From Eledone cirrhosa (Eukaryota > Mollusca > Cephalopoda > Octopoda > Eledonidae): a stretch of 64,000 nucleotides of DNA. The notes beneath the pieces were generated by a model that was given only the letters and a program-made list of their open reading frames with translations, did no database searches and was not told the origin of the DNA. The stretch covers positions 126,915,355 through 126,979,354 of the forward strand of contig OZ024743.1 of assembly GCA_964016885.1 (NCBI GenBank), written 5' to 3'. A program made the translations under genes and the position numbers. This document shows, piece by piece, positions 57,936-64,000 of the stretch (positions are counted from its first letter, which is position 1; the number at the start of each line of letters is the position of its first letter).

Positions 57936-58259
57936 CATTTAGATCAGTTGTATGCAGAAGATGAAGGGACAGTGAAGTGGGTCAACATATACAGAGGTGT
58001 TTGCGTGTGTAATGGGTAGGCATAAGTTGGGCACTAATGTGTAGAATATATAATTGAATCTTGGAAAACACTAGAAAAGATAGGTTGTGAATCTGCAAGG
58101 GTGATAGTGGGGCCAAGAGGTGAGAAATGGATGGAGACCAGTAAGTGAGAAACGTAGGAGAATGTCCTCTAGTTATTAACTGGTCTGAAAAATTTACTAA
58201 TGTCAAGGGAAATAACCCCGTTTTTACCAAACCAGTAAATCAAGAAACTGGTCAGACGA

Positions 58260-58680
58260 ATGTATGCAGGTTGTGCCCTAGGTCAGACTATGGTATGTAG
58301 TTGGGGGTGGTGCAGTTGCAGGACAGATAGATATGTAGGTGGTGTGACAAACAACTGTAAAGTGCTAGTACCATGATAAAATGCATCCAATAAAGTGATA
58401 TTACTGGTGCCAAAATAAAATACTCCCTGTACATTTTGCAAAGATAAATACTGCCAATGCACACTGTAAAGTGGCAGTGCAGCTACCATTATAAAATATA
58501 TCCAGTACATTCTGTAAAGCAGTAGTGCTGGTAACATGTAACAGCACACTCTGTAAAGTAGTTGGTGATAAGAAGGGCATCTATCCCTAGATACCATACC
58601 AAAAATGGAACGTATGAGCAAGACGAAGTTCAACTCATTTGATCATAAATTATGACATGTTCAACCCATGATGATAACCA
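58260..58680. repeat. Degenerate tail-family repeats
   Basis: Repeated phrases 'ctgtaaagt(g)ctagta', 'tgtaaagtggcagtgcagc', 'ctgtaaagcagtagtgctgg' and 'gtaaagtagttggtgataag' indicate an irregular array of ~60 bp units from LINE/SINE tails. No gene seen. Confidence 0.6.
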
Positions 58681-59272
58681 TTGTCTATCTCAGTAGACAG
58701 TGAAGAGTGAGCTACGATTTCAGTCTCTTATAAAGTTGCAGCACCTGCTGTGGTTGTAGTCGTTTTAGAAAGGCAGTTGCAGCATTTGAAGTCTACACAT
58801 TACTCTAATGGTGCTAATAAAGCACTCTGTATCTGTGTAGCATTAATTAGTTGCAGTTGTCTAGAGAGTTGGTTAGTGTCAATGTTGAAGCCAAAGGTAG
58901 TTGTTTACATTGATGTCATTAATGATCAAGTCTTCAGATAGATGTGATGTCAGGAGTTGCTCCACTGACTGCTGTAATAATTCTTTTTTCCACGTCCTCT
59001 TTTACACACATATTGGCATCAGATTCTACCAACAATAAAACACCCATAATCCATATCAAACCTTTCATTACCTTTGATTATCAATTAATTTTCAAAATAA
59101 TCAAGAATTTGAAGGGATTAACTAACTTTCTCATTAAGCTGGTGTTTCTTACATACAATTATGATGGAAAGTGTTTAGATAAATATAAACACTTCAAAAC
59201 AAACATAGTTTTATAGAATAAATGGTGGTTTAGTAAGAAAAGGGTTAAATAAAACTGAAGTTGGTTACTTAC

Positions 59273-59376
59273 AGGGAGTTTCAAGTAGGGGCAAAAATGT
59301 CACAGTGGCTGTTATTTGTCTCATCACAGCTCGAATTTCTTCCCGCACTGTCTTTTCACTCTTTGGAGCAGGATTA
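59273..59376 (-). CDS. MAD2L1: MAD2 spindle-checkpoint protein, internal exon (core HORMA)
   Basis: Minus-strand exon of 104 bp: acceptor TTTATTGCAG, donor CCCT|GTAAGT. Encodes NPAPKSEKTVREEIRAVMRQ then ITATVTFLPLLETP. The string IRxVxRQITATVTFLPLLE is highly characteristic of MAD2. Split codons at both ends (AG|T and T|GT) join perfectly to the flanking exons. Confidence 0.97.
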
Positions 59377-59479
59377 CTGCAATAAACAACAAGTAGGCAG
59401 ATATAGCGATAGTGGTTGTGTTTTGTATGTATGTGTATGCTGAAGAAAAAAACTGGATAGAAGAAGAATCAGATACTGT

Positions 59480-59665
59480 GTGCAAAAAATGATAGTGGAA
59501 GGAAGCTGCAATACAGGAATACCAAGGGAATCAGGAGGTAGTGAGAGCTGATCTCAAACTGATGAAACTCATAAGGGAGATGATGAAGAAACATGACAAG
59601 TGGAGAGATGCTGTGCTGAAAGAGACCTACCCAACTCATACAAACAGAACAGCAGACATAAAATG
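59480..59665 (+). mobile_element. RTE-like C-terminal fragment
   Basis: The + strand reads EVVRADLKLMKLIREMMKKH then DKWRDAVLKETYPTHTNR, matching the last ~40 residues of the RTE proteins at 49700 and 44600. Confidence 0.75.
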
Positions 59666-60289
59666 AGGTGTGTGCATATGTGTGTTGGTATGTATTAAGT
59701 AGTGTGATAGTGTATAGTAATGAGACATTGAAGATCTGTGGAGACTGGAGAGAAATGTTTCAGGTAGATTCCATGAACTGAGAAAATGGCTAGATATTAA
59801 TCAACAGATGCAGGTGAGATAACAGGATAGATGACTGTTAGTATGGGAGATGTAAATGAATGATTATGGTTGACAATACAGGTGTCATGTACTGAGAGTG
59901 AAAGACCAAGGAAGACATGAAAAGTGCTAATGTCAGATCTCAGAATGAAGGGGCTATAGCTGACTGAAGACATCTGGTATTATATTGTTGAACATATAAG
60001 ATAACTGAAGACTAAAAATATCTGGTGTTACACTATCCAGCAGGTTCAAACCAAATGACTAAAGACTAAAAACATCAAAATACCAGATGATTGAAGACAT
60101 CAGTGCAACAAATACATATCTGGTGTTACAGATCGAAAATACCAGTTGACTGAAGAATAAGTCAAGTAACATTACACTGTCTAACAGAACCATACTAGAT
60201 GAGTGAAGACTGAAAAGATCTGATGTTATCTGTCTAACAAATCTATACAAGATGTATGTGTTTGCCACTTCAGATACAACATTTCACAT

Positions 60290-60485
60290 AAACAGAGATG
60301 TTACTGCTCAGTGGTTAGAAATGCTAAGATCTACACCTTACTTAACACATGTGAAAATTGGCATCAGGAAGGGCATCCAGTTGTTGAATTCTACCTTAGA
60401 ATGTCTCATCCAAATCATGGCAGTATAGAAAATCATTATCATCATCATTACTATTTAACATCTATTATCCATGCAGCTGGAGAAA
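60290..60485 (+). mobile_element. Diverged SINE (family 2-like)
   Basis: A tRNA-like 'gctcagtggttagaaatgct' head, 'catcaggaagggcatccag' body and (ATC)n-type end at 60435-60450. The B box is poor. Confidence 0.45.
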
Positions 60486-60489
60486 GGTC

Positions 60490-60975
60490 CCAGCAAGATA
60501 TCAGGTGACATGGTGCTGGAATAATATAGTAGAAAGAGCCATTGAAATTAAAAGACAAGCCTGGAGAGACAGGAGGAATGGAGGAGACAGAAAGCAATAC
60601 CAGGTAGTTAGAAGAGAAGCCAGGTGCCAAGTGAGCAGAAAAGAAAAAGTGTGCACATGTTCTGCGTCACGAGTATCAGAAGTGTGAAGATTGCGAGATA
60701 GTGTGTTAGAGAAAATCATGATGTAATTTGGGAAAAGTCTGTCCAAAATTACAGTGGAGCACTTGCCCTATCTGACACTAAAAAGAAGGAGGCGTGAGAG
60801 GCTGCTGAACGAGGAAAATAAATGGGAGAGTGAGGGCTTAACCCATCCAAATAAGGTGGCAGCCATAAAAGTTGACAGCAGTGTGATAAAGCAATAAAAG
60901 ACATGAAGGTAGGGAAGATAGCTGGCCCATCCGATATAGTCGCTGAGATGCTAAAAGCATCAGACATTGTAGGAT
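60490..60975 (+). mobile_element. RTE-like linker and RT-entry fragment
   Basis: + strand: NNIVERAIEIKRQAWRDRRN, then RLLNEENKWE and VGKIAGPSDIVAEMLKASDI, equivalent to the linker and first RT block of the LINE at 41560-41150. It stops abruptly at 60975. Confidence 0.75.
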
Positions 60976-61079
60976 AAAAAGTACAGTAAGCCCTGAACTT
61001 ATGAAGGAGTTACTTCCAAGAGGACGTCCGGCAGTTGATTCATTCATAAGTTGATCGACTAACACAGTATGTACTAATA

Positions 61080-61165
61080 ATCCCATATATGTTACATTGA
61101 TCATGCAAGCGTGGAAGATGGACGTTAAACGATGATGATGATGATGATGATTGATACTGCAAGTT
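61080..61165 (+). mobile_element. Short RTE/SINE tail
   Basis: 'catgcaagcgtggaagatgg', 'acgttaaacgatgatgatg', then (TA)n. The same phrase occurs at 54835-54870, so very short tails have been inserted or retained repeatedly. Confidence 0.7.
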
Positions 61166-61379
61166 TCCATATGAGTGATATATATATATATATACAGTAT
61201 ATATAACATGTAATAATGAATTTAACTACGTTAAAGCTAATGACAAGTTGTTAAAGAAAAAAAGTACTTTTTCAATTCTGTGAAAGCAGAATGGTATCCC
61301 ATACCATAGGTATGATTTGGGCTTGTTTTTATGCTGCAAAAGAAGGAAAGCAGAGCCCGAAAGAGCCCACAAAAACGAA

Positions 61380-62330
61380 CCCATCCCGGAACAACAAAAT
61401 GTCATCCTTCAGGCCATCACTGAGGAGTTTGAAACAGGCAGTCTCCTGTAGGAGAGTTGGAGTCAACATTTCAAGTATAGAAGAAGACACTAGAGTTAAA
61501 AGGCCTAAAAGTAAACTTAGCAAAGTCGAAAATCCTAATAAGTAGGAAAGAAGACAGGAGAGTGACACCTCAGGGAAGTGGCCTTGTTCGATATGTCAGA
61601 AATTCCAGTACACATAGTGTAATTTATGAATTCTCAAGAGATGTTGTGGCATTGCAGGTAGGCTAACAGAAAAGACTTTCTATGCAGCAGATGCACAGAA
61701 GCAAGCACTAAGAGCACACATGAAATAGATTCCTTCAGTTGCCAGGGAGTCTCCTTAGAAATAACTGACAGCTTTTGTTACAAATTAGCATTGGGGGAGG
61801 ATGTACTGAAACTGTGATAGCTAGGATAAGAACAGGCTGGAAGAAGTTTAGAGAGCTACTACCGCTGCTGACAACAAAAGGCTTTTATCTCAGAGTGAAG
61901 GGTAGACTATATGGTGCATATATGTGAGCTGCAAGGCTACATGGCAGTGAAACATGGGCTTTGACTGCAGAAGACTTGTGGAAGTTTGAAAGAAACGAAT
62001 CTAGTATGCGCCAGTGGATGTGTAATGTTAGTGTGCATGAGTGACACAGCATAAGCAAACAGGAAAAAACTTGACATAAGAGGAATTGGATGCAGTGTGC
62101 AAGAAAGACTGCGTTGGTATGGAGATGTGATGCATATGGAAGATAGTAGCTGCATAAAAAATGCATAGAAACTCCAGTGGCTGGGACCTGTGGAAGATGC
62201 AGACCCAGGAAGCCATGAGATGAGGTTGTGAAGATTGACTTTCAAAAACTAAACCTCACAACAGAAATGACAAAAGGGCTGGCGCTATGTTGTGCTGATG
62301 AAGATCTGGACATCATACAATATGGCCTAA
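61380..62330 (+). mobile_element. RTE-like RT to C-terminal region, decayed
   Basis: + strand pieces: LQAITEEFETG (RT), a broken Cys/His cluster near 61570-61690, TDSFCY, TGWKKFRELLPLLTTKGF, LHGSETWALTAEDLWKFERN and ESSMRQWMCNVSVHE. The catalytic YADD segment is missing and stops are frequent. Confidence 0.78.
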
Positions 62331-62339
62331 CTTATCCCA

Positions 62340-62720
62340 ATACACCCACCCCCACCTTTAACCAGCACTCCCTAGCAACTATACTTAGCATCACTACACC
62401 ACCACACCCTTGCTTCCTTCACTCATTAACTACAGCCTCCTCCAAAGCCCTTTGATACCCTCACTATTGCACCCTCCCACCAGCTGCTATCCTCACCATC
62501 ACTATCACCCCATAGCTATTCTCTCCACCCCAACCCCGCTTTCTGGCACTGGTGAGTACCACCCCTACCCCAGTGCTAATGACCACCATTCACACCATTT
62601 CCACCATTGCAAACCCTTCAACCCTGTCAAATCAAATCAAACTTGCCCTAACTTCACACTAATCTGCCCCTTATCCTCACCTAGCAGAAAAGCCTCTCCC
62701 ATTGGGACAAGGACCTACCT
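62340..62720. other. Pyrimidine/Pro-rich low-complexity stretch, no gene
   Basis: C-rich sequence ('ccacccccaccttt', 'caccaccacaccc') yields a 140-codon ORF (62410-62832) with Pro/Ser/His bias. No domain; it is probably a degraded LINE tail with compositional bias. Confidence 0.6.
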
Positions 62721-62729
62721 AGTACACCC

Positions 62730-63320
62730 AGTAAGGTGGTTGGTGTCAGGAAGGGTACTGCACTGTAAAAACCATACCCATAAAAAAAAAGGGGAGGGAC
62801 CTTCGGTCATGGCACGGTACAGCATCCTCTAATGTAGGTGACACAATAAACACATCCAGCTGTAGAAAGCTTACTAAACAAAGGGTTAGGAGGACCCTTC
62901 AGTCATGACAGCCTCCCTAGTGTTGGTGATCTACATGATTCCACACCTAGTACACGCTGTAAAGTGGTTGATGATTAGAAGGGCACCTAGCTGTAGAAAG
63001 CTTGCCAAGCGAAGGGTTGGGAGAACTCTTCAGTTGTGTCAAAGACATGACAACCTCACCTGTGCATTAAATAAAATGTCAGACCATACATAAGTGAGAT
63101 GCAGACCTGTTGGGCTGTCTGTGAGGTCAGTAGCCCCACTTCAGTACTGACTTGTGAGGTCAGTAGCCCCACTTCAGTACTGACTTGGTCTATGTAGACC
63201 TGTCCAAACATTTGCTAGCAGAGATGTGGATGTTAAATGATGATGATGTTAATGTTGATTTGAGCAGAGATGTGGATGTTAAATGATGATGATGTTGATA
63301 TGAGTTAGGTTGTCATGTAC
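62730..63320. repeat. Array of degenerate LINE/SINE tails
   Basis: Recurrent 'gtagaaagctt(a/g)c', 'cgaagggttggga', 'cttcagttgtgtcaaagac' and 'cagtactgacttggtc'. Two short exact local duplications: 'gtgaggtcagtagccccac' at 63121 and 63147, and 'gagatgtggatgttaaatg' at 63221 and 63266. Confidence 0.75.
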
Positions 63321-63485
63321 TGAGGTTAGACTTGTCAGATGACCATATCATGCTCGTACACTCCCCTTTTAGTTTCGTTTCCATGGCTGGCTGCCATAAC
63401 ACCAACCACTTTAAAGTGTGTCATTTTATCGTGAAACAGATTTAAAACTGATGAAAAAGATAAAATGTATAAAGTAGAGAACTAC

Positions 63486-63609
63486 CTATTTTCTTTAGTG
63501 CCTGGTCTGTCATCCTCCACATCAAACTGCCACCGTTCCAGTACTTCATTAGTATCAGCACACAGGATTACTATCACCAACTTCTCTAACATCATATTAG
63601 ATAACCATT
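63486..63609 (-). CDS. MAD2L1: MAD2 spindle-checkpoint protein, internal exon (HORMA)
   Basis: Minus-strand exon of 124 bp: acceptor TTTTCTAG, donor AATAG|GTAGTT. Encodes WLSNMMLEKLVIVILCADTN then EVLERWQFDVEDDRPGTKEN. EVLERWQFD is a MAD2 hallmark, and the leading Trp matches the Trp near residue 100 of human MAD2. The three exons give ~107 of the ~205 residues usual for MAD2. Earlier exons must lie beyond 64000. No frameshift is seen, so the gene appears functional. Confidence 0.96.
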
Positions 63610-63689
63610 CTAGAAAAGGTTAGAAACAGAATTAGTCACTCCTTTATATACAAATAACTGTGGTACACAACAATATAAACAGTAGCTGT

Positions 63690-64000
63690 TGTACACTACA
63701 TTATTACCACAAACTGTGCTATAATATATTATCATCACTAGGTGCAGTATAAATCATTATAATCACTGGCTGAGCTATAATACATTATCAACACTAGCTG
63801 TGGTATAATGCATTATCAACACTGGCTGTGGTATAATACATTATCAACACTGGCTGAGCTATAATACATTATCAACACTAGCTGTGGTATAATGCATTAT
63901 CAACACTGGCTGTGGTATAATACATTATCAACACTGGCTGTGGTATAATACATTATCAACACTAGCTGTGGTATAATGCATTATCAACACTGGCTGTGGT
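63690..64000 (+). repeat. 28-bp minisatellite with 84-bp higher-order period
   Basis: From about 63770 the unit 'ctgtggtataatacattatc' + 'aacactgg' repeats at 28 bp. Variants at three positions (gagct/gtggt, aca/gca, ctag/ctgg) cycle as A-B-C, A-B-C, A'-B, giving an 84-bp super-unit. More diverged units extend left to about 63690. The array runs off the window inside the MAD2 intron side. Confidence 0.93.

Larger units (their letters stand above)
56818..59272 (-). other. MAD2 intron
   Basis: 2,455 bp with GT-AG boundaries. Contains an RTE tail (56890-57180), a SINE-like tail (57325-57480), a 50-bp tandem repeat (57752-57935) and degenerate tail repeats (58260-58660). No other exon seen inside. 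Confidence 0.85.
59377..63485 (-). other. MAD2 intron
   Basis: 4,109 bp with GT-AG ends. Contains RTE-like fragments at 59480-59665, 60490-60975, 61080-61165 and 61380-62330, and tail repeats to about 63320. Nearly all LINE pieces lie antisense to the gene. Confidence 0.85.

Noticed and set aside
62410..62832. 140-codon Pro/Ser-rich ORF as a gene
   Set aside because: Composition follows a C-rich low-complexity stretch after a decayed LINE; no domain or splice signals.
63770..64000. Regular 28-bp repeats as a CRISPR array
   Set aside because: Units are contiguous without spacers, the context is eukaryotic, and variants follow a higher-order minisatellite pattern.

Overview
The window looks like a stretch of a repeat-rich invertebrate genome, most likely a cephalopod mollusc (octopus-like). 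The evidence is intron-containing coding sequence, AT-rich background with many (TA)n, (TG)n and (GATGAT)n tracts, and many copies of a tRNA-derived SINE whose antisense form carries the GGCAAAGTTAACCTCGGCGG block I associate with cephalopods. A second tRNA-derived SINE shares its tail with abundant RTE-like LINEs. The cephalopod assignment is inference from these families, not a database match.

Layout. (1) 1-1.5 kb: SINEs and microsatellites. (2) ~1.54-33.26 kb: a tandem segmental duplication. Copy A (~17.9 kb) and copy B (~13.8 kb) are nearly identical outside a few large indels. SINEs sit at the left edge, the junction and the right edge. The junction SINE is a recombinant of the two outer ones, with the exchange confined to about 25 bp. 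Copy A keeps a ~3.4 kb block with a retroelement carrying a restriction-like endonuclease, plus two young SINEs; copy B has a ~415 bp extra block and a ~430 bp inverted-repeat insertion encoding two hammerhead-ribozyme folds. (3) 33.3-39.3 kb: a Helitron, MITEs, a minisatellite, a possible 3' terminal exon of an unidentified + strand gene and a Gln-rich ORF. (4) 39.4-45.0 kb: RTE-like LINEs, one nearly full length (minus) and one 5'-truncated (plus) inside a MITE. (5) 45.1-49.5 kb: a four-level nest, SINE in LTR element in LINE in mariner. (6) 49.6-56.4 kb: RTE 3' fragments and a Penelope-like element (YIDD reverse transcriptase, GIY-YIG nuclease) with a third hammerhead fold upstream. (7) 56.7-63.6 kb: three internal minus-strand exons of a MAD2 (MAD2L1-type) spindle-checkpoint gene with introns full of RTE debris. 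(8) 63.69 kb to the end: a 28-bp minisatellite with an 84-bp higher-order period.

How it fits together. The only confidently recognised host gene is MAD2, which enters from beyond the right edge and is read leftwards; its first exons are outside the window and its last exon was not found. Almost everything else is mobile DNA, mostly dead, and the duplication plus nesting give a relative chronology. The most interesting material is the set of three hammerhead folds with compensating stem changes, the SINE-mediated duplication with paralogous empty sites, and a PHD-like Cys/His cluster conserved inside the RTE-like proteins. All comparisons were made by eye; no alignment or search was run.
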